A stretch of DNA of 64,000 nucleotides from JAXMDT01 sp046348685 (GTDB lineage Bacteria > Pseudomonadota > Alphaproteobacteria > Rickettsiales > UBA998), in assembly GCA_046348685.1 (NCBI GenBank), contig JAXMDT010000007.1, positions 29,742 through 93,741 of the forward strand. The letters are read 5' to 3'. Of the stretch, positions 43,341-51,865 are shown piece by piece. Each line of letters opens with the position of its first letter. Position 1 is the stretch's first letter. Both the position numbers and the translations under genes were made by a program. The notes beneath the pieces were generated by a model that was not told the origin of the DNA, did not search any database, and saw only the letters and a program-made list of their open reading frames with translations.

Positions 43341-44066
43341 CTATTTTGCGTCAATGATCTGATTTTGTTTTTTATCATCCCTATGATATATAATAAAAAT
43401 AATGAGGCACGCAAACCCAATGGCAAACCAGGTAAAAGCATAGCCTAAATGATCATTCCGCGGTTCGAGGTCACCATTGAACGGTTTAGGAATACCTCCC
43501 GGCGGTTTGTCATAAAGCACATCGAGTGCAACCGGTTCGAGAGGCAAATGCGAAAAAGAAGCCATTTCGCCAACATCTTTAGCAAACCAGAGATTCTTTT
43601 CAGGCTGGTTGGCGGGCGTGAACCAATTGCGGTCGCGATCGGTGCGCACCATCCCAATGACGGATATTTTGCCCGTGATATTTCCTTGCTCGCGGGTCTC
43701 CGGATTTTTCTTGGCGGCGGGCACCCAGCCACGGTTCAGAAGCACGATGCGGCCATCCAGCAATTTGAATGGGGTCAGAATATGATAGCCGAGGACCCCG
43801 CCATCGTAACGGGCAGCCAGATGAAATTCATGTTCATGCAAAAACTCCCCTTCCAGCTGCACACGCTGAAACGCCAGTTTGCGAATGTCATTTTCAGTAG
43901 CCGGCAGGACCGGTACTGGCGGCTGACGGCGCGCATCTTCGATGGTGGCAATCAGTTTTTCCTTCCATGCAAGGCGCTCCACTTGCCAGATGCCAAGCGA
44001 AAACATGGTCACGACCGCGACTGCCGTCATGATTAAAGGTATGGGTCTTGGTTTTTTTAAACGCAT
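43341..44066 (-). CDS. SURF1-family cytochrome oxidase biogenesis protein
   Basis: Inner-membrane factor for heme insertion or stability of cytochrome c oxidase. The ATG at 44066 overlaps the DUF983 stop (TGATG) and gives 241 residues. Two membrane segments flank a periplasmic domain (about 8-26 and 208-228). The family motifs LGIWQVERLAWKE near the N-terminus and VLLNRGWVPA in the middle are present, as is the C-terminal NDHLGYAFTWFAIG. It is the last cta-linked gene before thrC. Confidence 0.93.
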   Translation of the reverse strand: MRLKKPRPIPLIMTAVAVVTMFSLGIWQVERLAWKEKLIATIEDARRQPPVPVLPATENDIRKLAFQRVQLEGEFLHEHEFHLAARYDGGVLGYHILTPFKLLDGRIVLLNRGWVPAAKKNPETREQGNITGKISVIGMVRTDRDRNWFTPANQPEKNLWFAKDVGEMASFSHLPLEPVALDVLYDKPPGGIPKPFNGDLEPRNDHLGYAFTWFAIGFACLIIFIIYHRDDKKQNQIIDAK

Positions 44067-44416
44067 CAGGAATCGTCGGAGTTCAAAAAGTCGTGCCGGT
44101 AATGTGCGGCAACCATCCACCCCTTACATAGCCGAAGCCCAACGATAGACAAGAAAAGAATGAGCGGAATCCAAAGCACTGCATGCACCCAGTAAGGCGG
44201 CTCGGCAATGAGCTCAACGGCGGCGGCAAGCGTGGTCACCAATGCACCTACGCCGGTAATAACGAAAAAAGCAGGTCCATCCGCCGTATCTGCATTCTCG
44301 AGAGAAAGGCCGCATACCGGGCAGGATTGGGCGAGCATCAAAGGATTGGAAAAAACACTGCCTTCGCCGCAGCGCGGGCATTTGCCTGATATCGTTGTTT
44401 TGTAAAAAGAGGACAT
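44066..44416 (-). CDS. DUF983 family membrane protein
   Basis: A 116-residue protein from the ATG at 44416. The N-terminus has two CxxC motifs (GKCPRCGEG and QSCPVCGLSL), probably a zinc ribbon, followed by GPAFFVITGVGALV and two membrane segments (about 48-68 and 75-95). DUF983 genes lie between ctaE and SURF1 in many alphaproteobacteria, so a role in oxidase assembly is inferred from position. Confidence 0.88.
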   Translation of the reverse strand: MSSFYKTTISGKCPRCGEGSVFSNPLMLAQSCPVCGLSLENADTADGPAFFVITGVGALVTTLAAAVELIAEPPYWVHAVLWIPLILFLSIVGLRLCKGWMVAAHYRHDFLNSDDS

Positions 44417-44433
44417 GGCCTCCTGATATAAGC

Positions 44434-45270
44434 CTAGCTGCCCCACCAGTAAATGGTGACGAAGAGAAAGAGCCACACAACGTCAACGAAGTGCCAGTAC
44501 CAGGCAGCGAATTCGAAACCAAGATGGCCGTTGGGCGTCAATGTGCCGCGGATAGAGCGGATCAACATAACCGTTAGGAAAATTGTCCCGATGATGACGT
44601 GCGCACCGTGAAATCCGGTCGCCATGAAGAAGGCGCTGGCATAGACGCCGTCGGTGAAACCGAAATGCGCATGGTGGTATTCATACGCCTGCAGGCAGGT
44701 AAATGAAAAACCGAGAAACACGGTCAATGCCAATGCTTTAATCGCATTCTGGCGATCGCCATGAATAATGGCATGGTGTGCCCACGTGACGGTAGTGCCG
44801 GAAAGAAGCAGGATCAATGTGTTGATGAAGGGTATATCAAACGGATCGAAGGTCTTGATATTTGCCGGCGGCCAGATGTTATAAGCCTGCAAAACGTCCC
44901 ATGTATCCGACAGGAAGATTTTAGGCATCACGGCAGCGCTGATGAATGCCCAGAAAAACGCGACGAAAAACATGACTTCGGAAGTGATGAAGAGCGCCAT
45001 ACCGAAACGCAGCCCGTGCTGGACGGCAGGGGTATGCGCATGATCGCGGATACCCTCGCGAATAACTTCGCGCCACCAGAAGAACATGCATGATAATACG
45101 CCGAGAATACCTGCAATGAATAACGGCACGCCGACGTTGCCATGGTCATGGAAAAACAACGCCGCGCCAACGGTTACCGCGAGCAGGCTCATCGATGAGG
45201 CAAAAGGCAGAGGGCTCGGATTGACCAAATGAAACGGGTGGTCGGCCGCTTGATGATCGTGGTGGGACAT
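44434..45270 (-). CDS. ctaE: Cytochrome c oxidase subunit III
   Basis: Core membrane subunit of the aa3-type oxidase. The 278 residues have seven hydrophobic segments, starting with HPFHLVNPSPLPF near the N-terminus, SEVMFFVAFFWAFISAA (about 96-112) with the conserved Glu, and a C-terminal FEFAAWYWHFVDVVWLFLF with the family's WYWHFVD motif. It follows ctaG in the operon by 26 bases. Confidence 0.97.
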   Translation of the reverse strand: MSHHDHQAADHPFHLVNPSPLPFASSMSLLAVTVGAALFFHDHGNVGVPLFIAGILGVLSCMFFWWREVIREGIRDHAHTPAVQHGLRFGMALFITSEVMFFVAFFWAFISAAVMPKIFLSDTWDVLQAYNIWPPANIKTFDPFDIPFINTLILLLSGTTVTWAHHAIIHGDRQNAIKALALTVFLGFSFTCLQAYEYHHAHFGFTDGVYASAFFMATGFHGAHVIIGTIFLTVMLIRSIRGTLTPNGHLGFEFAAWYWHFVDVVWLFLFVTIYWWGS

Positions 45271-45296
45271 TGAAAATCCTGAATCTAGAAAGTTAT

Positions 45297-45845
45297 CTAT
45301 GGCTCTGTAGCGCGAAAAAAGGTGTATGACAACGTCATCGTGTCAATATCATCGAGATCGCGATCATTTATCATGTCAGGGTCGACAAAAAACGACACCG
45401 GAAAACGTACGGTCTCACCCGGCTTAATCATCTGCTTATCAAAACAAAAGCATTTGATCTTATCAATGTAGGGACCCAGTTTTTCTGGAGTGACGTTGTA
45501 GGCGGCAATCCCGGTGACAGGCTCGGAGGATTCATTAGTCGCCTCAAAGAAAACAAGCTTCCGCTCGCCGACGTGAAGCGAGATGGATGGCTGCAACGCT
45601 TTGAACTTCCAAGGCAGATCGCGGTCGACATCCGTATTGAACGTCACATGGACGATGCGTGCTAACGGATGCGCAGGCGGCGCTTTTGCTTCCGTGTTGA
45701 TTGTGCCGCCAAAGCCGGTAACCCTGCAGAATATGCGATAAAGCGGCACGGAAGCATAACTCAGCAGAAGCATGCCCATTACCAGAGCGGCAAGGCTTAT
45801 CAAGAGCGAGTGATTTTTTTTCCGTATAACCGCTTCAGTTTCCAT
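45297..45845 (-). CDS. ctaG: Cytochrome c oxidase assembly protein CtaG (Cox11)
   Basis: Copper chaperone that builds the CuB site of subunit I. The 182 residues have one N-terminal membrane anchor (about 14-32), then a periplasmic beta domain with the copper-binding CFC motif at 132-134 (KIKCFCFDKQ) and the PVSFFVDPD segment. The first 9 bases after its ATG overlap the end of the 38-residue gene upstream. Confidence 0.96.
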   Translation of the reverse strand: METEAVIRKKNHSLLISLAALVMGMLLLSYASVPLYRIFCRVTGFGGTINTEAKAPPAHPLARIVHVTFNTDVDRDLPWKFKALQPSISLHVGERKLVFFEATNESSEPVTGIAAYNVTPEKLGPYIDKIKCFCFDKQMIKPGETVRFPVSFFVDPDMINDRDLDDIDTMTLSYTFFRATEP

Positions 45846-45951
45846 ACTTCACCAGGGTAACCGCGTACAGGAGTACAACGGTTAGCACCAACAGCACGGC
45901 GACGACAAGGTTTTTCCCACGCTGCGTGCGATGCCGTTCCTGGTGCGGCAT
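45835..45951 (-). CDS. 38-residue single-pass membrane protein (CoxF-like)
   Basis: A very small gene read directly from the DNA: ATG at 45951, TGA at 45835-45837, 38 residues. A basic N-terminus (HQERHRTQRGKN) is followed by one membrane helix (about 15-33) and a VTLVKYGN end. Tiny proteins with a charged start, one helix and a V-T-[IL]-V-[KR] end sit between ctaB and ctaG in many alphaproteobacteria (CoxF-like). An AGGA site precedes it; it starts one base after the 85-residue gene and overlaps ctaG by 11 bases. The overlaps support real translation. Confidence 0.75.
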   Translation of the reverse strand: MPHQERHRTQRGKNLVVAVLLVLTVVLLYAVTLVKYGN

Positions 45952-45952
45952 T

Positions 45953-46210
45953 TTACTTTTCCTGATCGCTGGCGTTGCGGCGCATGAAATCGAGAATCAA
46001 GAGAATCAGTACGGTGAAAAGCACACCGAGAATAAAACTGAATCCAGAGAGATAAAGAGTATTCATTGTTTCGTTGTAAGCATCTTCCGCGTTTTTAATA
46101 ATCATCGTTTGATGACCGGTATCTGCCGTATCCGCAGGCACTTCCTGCATCATCATTGTACCCTCTGCAGGCGCTTCGGTCGATTCATTCGTCGTTGTGC
46201 TGTCAGCCAT
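45953..46210 (-). CDS. 85-residue tail-anchored membrane protein in the cta operon
   Basis: Not recognised. The ATG at 46210 has a GGGGAG site 5 bases upstream; the GTG at 46222 is less likely. The first 45 residues are Thr/Ala/Glu/Met-rich and look disordered (TTTNESTEAPAEGT, a run of three Met), and one membrane helix lies near 55-75, then a short basic end RRNASDQEK. It sits between ctaB and the 38-residue gene, where most relatives have only one small gene. It could be an accessory oxidase subunit or assembly factor; this is inferred only from position. Confidence 0.68.
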   Translation of the reverse strand: MADSTTTNESTEAPAEGTMMMQEVPADTADTGHQTMIIKNAEDAYNETMNTLYLSGFSFILGVLFTVLILLILDFMRRNASDQEK

Positions 46211-46221
46211 AGAACTCCCCA

Positions 46222-47139
46222 CTAAAAAATGATAGGCGTGAGGAGCTTATCTAAAACCAACATGAAAAACAGCAAAAATAAGTAACTGATCGAATATCCA
46301 AACAACCGATAGGCATCTTTTGGCTCATGTGAGACATAAACGCGCCACACATACCGCATGAAAATTCCGGAAAGCAGAACAGAAGCAGCAACATAAAGCC
46401 ATCCGGGTTGGGCGATAATACCAGGGAGCAGCGCCGCGGCCGCTAAAATCAATGAATAAAGGACAATATGTTTTTTAGTCGATTCAATGCCTGCGGTGAC
46501 CGGCAGCATTGGCACGCCTGATTTTCTGTAATCGTCCGAGCGATAAAGGGCAAGCGCCCAGAAATGCGGCGGCGTCCAGAAAAAAATAATGAGAAAGTAA
46601 AGAAATGGTTCCAAAGTCAGATGCGGCGTAACGGCAAGCCAGCCAATGACAGGCGGAAAAGCGCCTGCCGCTCCGCCAATGACAATATTCTGCGGCGTCG
46701 AGCGCTTAAGGAGAATGGTATAGACACCTGCGTAAAACCAGATGGAAAAAGCAAGCAGCCATGCCGCTGCCCAGGAAACCGCCAATCCAAGCAGCGAGAC
46801 CGAAGCAATGGCGAGTACGATGCCAAATGCAAGCGCATCATCAGCGGATACGCGCTCCGATGGAACCGGCCGTGCCGACGTGCGCTTCATGATGCTATCG
46901 ATATCTTTATCGTACCACATGTTGATAGCGCCGCCCGCGCCTGAACCGAGGGCGATGCAGAGCACGGTGAGCAACGTCATTAAGGGCGGCAGATGTCCCG
47001 GCGCCATGATCATGCCGACAGTACCGGTGAAAACAACAAGGAGCATTACCCCCGGTTTCATCAAGGTGACGTAATCCTTTATTGTGGACGTGACGGTGCC
47101 GGACGCCTTGTAGGAATAGCTGACGGAACCTGCTGCCAC
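46222..47139 (-). CDS. ctaB: Protoheme IX farnesyltransferase (heme O synthase)
   Basis: UbiA-type membrane prenyltransferase that adds farnesyl to heme B for the oxidase. The 305 residues have the first Asp motif NMWYDKDIDSIMKRT (about 92-106) and the second region YRSDDYRKSGVPMLP (about 215-229), with about eight membrane helices. The start is GTG at 47139, 3 bases after the ctaD stop and without a visible Shine-Dalgarno sequence, so it may be translated by coupling to ctaD. Confidence 0.96.
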   Translation of the reverse strand: MAAGSVSYSYKASGTVTSTIKDYVTLMKPGVMLLVVFTGTVGMIMAPGHLPPLMTLLTVLCIALGSGAGGAINMWYDKDIDSIMKRTSARPVPSERVSADDALAFGIVLAIASVSLLGLAVSWAAAWLLAFSIWFYAGVYTILLKRSTPQNIVIGGAAGAFPPVIGWLAVTPHLTLEPFLYFLIIFFWTPPHFWALALYRSDDYRKSGVPMLPVTAGIESTKKHIVLYSLILAAAALLPGIIAQPGWLYVAASVLLSGIFMRYVWRVYVSHEPKDAYRLFGYSISYLFLLFFMLVLDKLLTPIIF

Positions 47140-47142
47140 GAT

Positions 47143-48741
47143 CTAATTAAAATTCGGGGTTTTTTCGAACGTATGGAACGGTGGTGGTGACGGGACCGTC
47201 CACTCAATGGTTTTCGCGCCGTCGCCCCATTGATTGACACCAGCCGGAATCTTATCGCGGAACATCTTGAAAACGACGAACAGGAAAAACAATGCGCTGA
47301 AACCAGCGATATACGAGCCGATCGAAGACCAGTAATTGAACCCGGCGTAAACATCCGGATAATCCGGAATACGGCGCGGCATGCCGGCAAGCCCGAGAAA
47401 ATGCTGCGGGAAGAACGTCAGGTTGGTTCCAATGAAGAACATCCAGAAATGGATCTTGCCAAGCGTCTCGTTATATTTATAGCCCGACATTTTTCCAATC
47501 CAGTAATAAAAACCGGTAAATACGCCGAACAAGGCGCCGAGCGACATTGCATAATGGAAATGCGCGACGACATAATAGGTATCATGCATCGCAATATCGA
47601 GCGCGGAGTTCGCCAGCACGATACCGGTCACGCCGCCGACGGTGAACAGGAAGATGAAGCCGATGGCAAAGAGCATCGGCGTTTTGAACTCGAGGGAACC
47701 GCCCCACATGGTCGCGATCCAGGAGAAAATCTTCACGCCGGTTGGCACCGCGATCACCATGGTGGCGATCATGTAATACGCGCGGGTGTTCGCTGTCATG
47801 CCGACGGTGAACATATGGTGCGCCCAAACGACGAAACCGAGCACACCAATGGCGAGCATCGCATAGACCATGCCGAGATAGCCGAAGATCGGCTTACGCG
47901 AAAAAGTGGAAACAACTTCGCTGATAATGCCGAAAGCCGGAAGCACGAGAATATAAACTTCCGGGTGTCCGAAGAACCAGAACAGGTGCTGGAACAGGAG
48001 CGGATCGCCGCCGCCGGCCGGGTTGAAAAAGTTCGTGCCGAAATTGCGGTCGGTGAGCAGCATGGTGATAGCGCCGCCGAGTACAGGCAAAGCCAGAAGC
48101 AGCAGAAATGCGGTCAGTAAAATCGCCCATACGAAAAGCGGCATTTTCTGCAGCGTCATGCCTGGTGCGCGCATATTGAAAATCGTCACGATAAAATTGA
48201 TCGCGCCGAGAATAGAGGAAATACCGGCTAGGTGCAGCGAGAAAATCGCCATATCGACCGCCATCCCGGGATGGGATGCGATTTTGGAGAGCGGCGGATA
48301 AACCGTCCAGCCCGTACCGGCGCCTTCGCCGACAAAACCGGCGCAGAAAAGAAGGATAATAGCAGGAATAAGCAGCCAGAAGCTGATGTTATTCATCCGC
48401 GGAAACGCCATGTCGGGTGCACCGATCATGATTGGCACGAACCAGTTGCCGAAACCGCCGATCATCGCCGGCATGATAAGAAAGAAGACCATCAAAAACG
48501 CATGCGCGGTGACGAACACATTATAAAGCTGGTAATTGCCGTGGAAAAACTGATCGCCAGGCATCATCAGCTCCATACGGATGCCAATAGAGAACGCAGC
48601 GCCGGCCAAACCTGCAAATACGGCAAAAATCAAGTACATCGTTCCGATGTCTTTGTGATTTGTGGAATACACCCAGCGGCGCCAGCCTGTTGGCGTACCG
48701 TGATGGTCGTGACTATGTGTATCCGTAGCTGCGTATCCCAT
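47143..48741 (-). CDS. ctaD: Cytochrome c oxidase subunit I
   Basis: Catalytic heme-copper subunit of an aa3-type terminal oxidase. The 532 residues contain about 12 membrane helices, the CuB His-Tyr segment FWFFGHPEVYILVLPAFG (about 245-262), the two later His ligands in VWAHHMF, and the heme ligands in HDTYYVVAHFHYAMS. The K and D channel regions appear intact (ANYQL/ GFGNWF). It is 17 bases after ctaC. Confidence 0.98.
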   Translation of the reverse strand: MGYAATDTHSHDHHGTPTGWRRWVYSTNHKDIGTMYLIFAVFAGLAGAAFSIGIRMELMMPGDQFFHGNYQLYNVFVTAHAFLMVFFLIMPAMIGGFGNWFVPIMIGAPDMAFPRMNNISFWLLIPAIILLFCAGFVGEGAGTGWTVYPPLSKIASHPGMAVDMAIFSLHLAGISSILGAINFIVTIFNMRAPGMTLQKMPLFVWAILLTAFLLLLALPVLGGAITMLLTDRNFGTNFFNPAGGGDPLLFQHLFWFFGHPEVYILVLPAFGIISEVVSTFSRKPIFGYLGMVYAMLAIGVLGFVVWAHHMFTVGMTANTRAYYMIATMVIAVPTGVKIFSWIATMWGGSLEFKTPMLFAIGFIFLFTVGGVTGIVLANSALDIAMHDTYYVVAHFHYAMSLGALFGVFTGFYYWIGKMSGYKYNETLGKIHFWMFFIGTNLTFFPQHFLGLAGMPRRIPDYPDVYAGFNYWSSIGSYIAGFSALFFLFVVFKMFRDKIPAGVNQWGDGAKTIEWTVPSPPPFHTFEKTPNFN

Positions 48742-48758
48742 AGGATTTCCTCAAAAAT

Positions 48759-49652
48759 TTATTTATTTTCCGATGCGTGCAATGTACTGCCTACTGAAGC
48801 GTTTTGCGGCAGACGGAGCCCATCTATTGCAAAATCACCCGCTTTGGCACGCTTAACCCATTCTGCAAATACTTCTTTTTCCACGGCATGAATTTCAATG
48901 GGCATGAAGCCATGGCCCTGGCCGCACAGTTCGGAGCACTGGCCGTAATAGATGCCAGGCTTGTTAATGCGAAACCAGGTTTCATTCAGGCGGCCCGGCA
49001 TGGCATCGCGCTTGACGCCAAAAGCAGGCATCGCCCAGGAGTGAATGACATCCGACGCGGTAAGCAAAACGCGGATATTGGTATTGACCGGTAGCACAAG
49101 CGGCTTATCGACGCTAAGCAGGCGAAGGTCGTTCGGACCCAGCTCTTTTTCCTGTTTGATATAGCTCTCGAACGAAAGGCCGTCATTATCCGGGAATTCA
49201 TATCCCCAGTACCACTGATATCCGGTCACTTTCAGCGTCAGCTCCGGTTTATCCGTCTTATCCATGAAATAATGAATGCGCAGGGAAGGAATGGCGATTG
49301 CGACCAGAATCAGAATCGGCACCACCGTCCACAGAACCTCGATCATCGTATTATGGGTTGTTTTACTTGGCTCCGGATTACGCGAGCGGCGGAAACGCAC
49401 GCAGACATATCCCAGCAGACCCATGACGAAAAAGGTTATGAATGCAATGAGATACACCAGAAAATGGTGAAGGTTGGCAAGCTTCTCCATCGTCGGGGAT
49501 GACGGTGGCTGGAAACCCATCTGCCACGGATGTGCGTGCCCGATGATGTCCGCAGATTCGGCAATCGCCATTCCTGGAAAACATGCTGCCGCAGAGATAA
49601 GCAGAATAAAAAAGAAAAACTTGGTATAGATTTGCTGCATGAGAAGCGCCAT
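48759..49652 (-). CDS. ctaC: Cytochrome c oxidase subunit II
   Basis: Electron-entry subunit with the CuA centre. The chosen ATG at 49652 gives 297 residues with a signal sequence ending near GMAIA, two membrane helices (about 65-85 and 105-125) and the cupredoxin domain with CSELCGQGHGFM, which holds the two Cys and His/Met ligands of CuA, and GYQWYWGYEFP for electron transfer. An ATG at 49640 is possible. No good Shine-Dalgarno sequence lies before 49652. It starts the cta operon and is divergent from tldD. Confidence 0.95.
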   Translation of the reverse strand: MALLMQQIYTKFFFFILLISAAACFPGMAIAESADIIGHAHPWQMGFQPPSSPTMEKLANLHHFLVYLIAFITFFVMGLLGYVCVRFRRSRNPEPSKTTHNTMIEVLWTVVPILILVAIAIPSLRIHYFMDKTDKPELTLKVTGYQWYWGYEFPDNDGLSFESYIKQEKELGPNDLRLLSVDKPLVLPVNTNIRVLLTASDVIHSWAMPAFGVKRDAMPGRLNETWFRINKPGIYYGQCSELCGQGHGFMPIEIHAVEKEVFAEWVKRAKAGDFAIDGLRLPQNASVGSTLHASENK

Positions 49653-49668
49653 ATTATAAAACACGTTT

Positions 49669-49697
49669 CCAATACCGCCTAGAGGCGGCCTGTGCAA
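49669..49697 (-). promoter_or_regulatory. possible ctaC promoter with a dyad filling the spacer
   Basis: On the minus strand TTGCAC (49692-49697) and TATTGG (49669-49674) are 17 bases apart. The spacer contains a perfect 6+6 dyad CCGCCT-AG-AGGCGG (49675-49688). A dyad between the boxes is the arrangement used by MerR-type regulators. The boxes are imperfect, and a TATAAT also lies directly before the ATG, so the promoter assignment is tentative. Confidence 0.35.
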
Positions 49698-49719
49698 CAG
49701 ATAACTTTTTCAAAGCGTC

Positions 49720-51159
49720 ATGACTCAAAAAGAACTCGATCCTAACTGGTTTTTCCATCACACCGGCATGGATGCGGGCCATGTGGATGCGTTGGTAGGC
49801 GATGCCTTGGTGGGCATGGACGATGGCGAGCTCTTTTTGGAATATGTTCAATCCGAGAGCCTTACCTATGATGACGGGCGCATTAAAAACGCCAGCTACA
49901 ATACATCGCAGGGCTTCGGCCTACGCTCTGTTTTAGGCGAAGTCTCCGGCTTTGCGCATTCGAACGATATCTCCGAGGATGCCATTCGCCGCGCCGCCGA
50001 AACGGTTCGCGCGATTGCAACGGGTGAGTCGGCATCACACAGTTACAAGCTAACGCCTAACGCGCCTATCACGCCGCTTTATTCCGCCGATAATCCGCTG
50101 AGCGATGTCGGCTTTCCCGTGAAAGTGTCGCTGCTTGGCGAAATGGACGCTTATCTCAGAGCGAAAGATCCGCGCGTCAAACAAGTTTCCGCCTCTTTGA
50201 TCGGAAGCTGGCAGGTGGTTGAGATTCTTCGTCCAGGCGGCGAACGCGTGCGTGATATTCGCCCGCTGGTCAGACTGAATGTTTCCGTTGTCGTTGAGCA
50301 GAATGGGCGGATGGAAAGCGGGTCGTCCGGCTTTGGCGGGCGCGCCGGTTATGAGCGGTTCATTGCGCCCGACGCCTGGAAAAAAGAAGCGGACGAAGCG
50401 TTGCGCCAGGCGCTGGTCAATCTTGAGGCAAAGCCTGCTCCCGCCGGTGATCTGCCTGTGGTGCTCGGTTCCGGTTGGTGCGGCATCTTGCTGCACGAAG
50501 CCGTCGGTCACGGGCTTGAAGGAGATTTTAACCGCAAGGGAACATCCAATTTTTCAGACCGCATCGGTGAGCAAGTCGCAGCCAAAGGCGTCACGGTCGT
50601 CGATGACGGTACGCTTGCCGAGCGGAGGGGATCGCTCACCGTCGATGACGAAGGCACGCCGACGGCAAACACAGTATTGATCGAAGATGGTATTTTAAAA
50701 GGCTATATGCAGGACCGCATGAACGCGCGGCTGATGAATATGCCGCTCACCGGCAACGGAAGGCGTGAATCCTATGCGCATCAACCCATGCCACGCATGA
50801 CGAACACATATATGCTGGCGGGTGACAAAAGTTTCGATGAATTGATTTCCGGCGTGAAGCGCGGCGTCTATGCGAATTACTTTGGTGGCGGTCAGGTGGA
50901 TATTACGTCCGGGCGCTTTGTATTCTCGGCATCGGAAGCCTATATGATAGAGAATGGAAAAATTTCGTACCCCATAAAGGGCGCGACACTGATTGGCAAT
51001 GGACCGGAAACCATGCGCCGCGTCAAAGCGATCGGCAATGATTTGCAGCTTGATAAAGGCATCGGCACCTGCGGCAAAGCAGGACAATCCGTTCCGGCCG
51101 GGGTTGGCCAGCCATCGCTGCTTATCGAAAAGATGACGGTGGGCGGGACTGAGGTGTAG
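49720..51159 (+). CDS. tldD: TldD metalloprotease
   Basis: Subunit of the TldD/TldE (PmbA) zinc protease that trims small peptides and unfolded chains. The 479 residues carry the HExxxH zinc motif HEAVGH (259-264), preceded by GSGWCGILL and followed by GLEGDFNRKG. The C-terminal KMTVGGTEV is typical. tldD upstream of and divergent from ctaC is a conserved alphaproteobacterial arrangement. Its last 38 bases overlap the minus-strand orphan gene. Confidence 0.96.
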   Translation: MTQKELDPNWFFHHTGMDAGHVDALVGDALVGMDDGELFLEYVQSESLTYDDGRIKNASYNTSQGFGLRSVLGEVSGFAHSNDISEDAIRRAAETVRAIATGESASHSYKLTPNAPITPLYSADNPLSDVGFPVKVSLLGEMDAYLRAKDPRVKQVSASLIGSWQVVEILRPGGERVRDIRPLVRLNVSVVVEQNGRMESGSSGFGGRAGYERFIAPDAWKKEADEALRQALVNLEAKPAPAGDLPVVLGSGWCGILLHEAVGHGLEGDFNRKGTSNFSDRIGEQVAAKGVTVVDDGTLAERRGSLTVDDEGTPTANTVLIEDGILKGYMQDRMNARLMNMPLTGNGRRESYAHQPMPRMTNTYMLAGDKSFDELISGVKRGVYANYFGGGQVDITSGRFVFSASEAYMIENGKISYPIKGATLIGNGPETMRRVKAIGNDLQLDKGIGTCGKAGQSVPAGVGQPSLLIEKMTVGGTEV

Positions 51160-51751
51160 AGGATTCTTCCATCAACGCTTTTAATTTGGTTGCTTCACGC
51201 ACAAGAAATTCTGGCGATACTTCCCTAACCAAAGATTCTATTGTTTTTTCTGGATGCTGAATATGCTGTGCAACAACCCATGTTGCTGTAAATGTTATTC
51301 CCCTTACATATGCTACTACTTCGTCTTTAACAGGTCGCCCTTCCAAATTAGTAATAAATGTACCTAAACGTCCCATCTCTGTGCCTGAAATTACATGATC
51401 AATTTCTTTCTTTGCATCATCAATAACCTGCTGCAGGCTCCTTCGAATTTCATCGCGGTCTATCCCAGGATTGGTTTCTTTCAAACGCGCCGTAAATGCT
51501 GCACGACTATCGTCATCTAAAAATGTTAAAAATATAGACTGAGCAGATCTTCTTTCTTTTGCGGATTTGGGCGCGCCGTAAATGCGGCGATCGCCGCCCA
51601 TATTTGTTGTTACTCTTTCATAATGTTCTTCAACTTCTCCTACTTCTCCACCACCCCGAGGCTTAATACCCAACGCTGAGAGCGCTTCTTCTCGCGTTGT
51701 TGTTTTTCCACCAAAATTGCTGTCCCAAGCAAGCGTATTTTCTTTTGCCAT
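51122..51751 (-). CDS. orphan protein of unknown function
   Basis: Not recognised. The 209 residues are soluble, with a Gly-rich N-terminal quarter (KPRGGGEVGEVEEHYERV), a charged helical centre (DRDEIRRSLQQVIDDAKKEIDHVI) and a C-terminal helix ending in a Ser/Pro tail. No signal peptide or membrane helix. Its 3' end overlaps tldD by 38 bases, and its codon choice is more AT-leaning than the flanking genes (many GAA, AAA, ACA). This suggests recent acquisition or a lineage-specific gene. Confidence 0.6.
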   Translation of the reverse strand: MAKENTLAWDSNFGGKTTTREEALSALGIKPRGGGEVGEVEEHYERVTTNMGGDRRIYGAPKSAKERRSAQSIFLTFLDDDSRAAFTARLKETNPGIDRDEIRRSLQQVIDDAKKEIDHVISGTEMGRLGTFITNLEGRPVKDEVVAYVRGITFTATWVVAQHIQHPEKTIESLVREVSPEFLVREATKLKALMEESSTPQSRPPSSFR

Positions 51752-51816
51752 AATTCATATTCGTTAATTTTTTTAATACCTATATAATTGGAATATTACT
51801 ATTTTGTGACGTTCAA

Positions 51817-51850
51817 TAAAAAAGCCGCCGAATTGCTCCGGCGGCTTTTT
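51817..51850 (-). terminator. rho-independent terminator after the helicase gene
   Basis: GCCGCCG (51824-51830) and CGGCGGC (51839-51845) form a perfect 7-base-pair GC stem with an 8-base loop. It is flanked by an A-run on the left and a T-run on the right, so it can work in both directions. It lies 16 bases after the helicase stop at 51866 and is the clearest terminator in the window. Confidence 0.9.
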
Positions 51851-51865
51851 ATCAATAGCTAGTAA

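Noticed and set aside
47230..48120. A 296-residue plus-strand ORF inside ctaD
   Set aside because: Extremely His/Asp/Glu/Arg-rich, as expected from reading a membrane-protein gene backwards; ctaD is certain.
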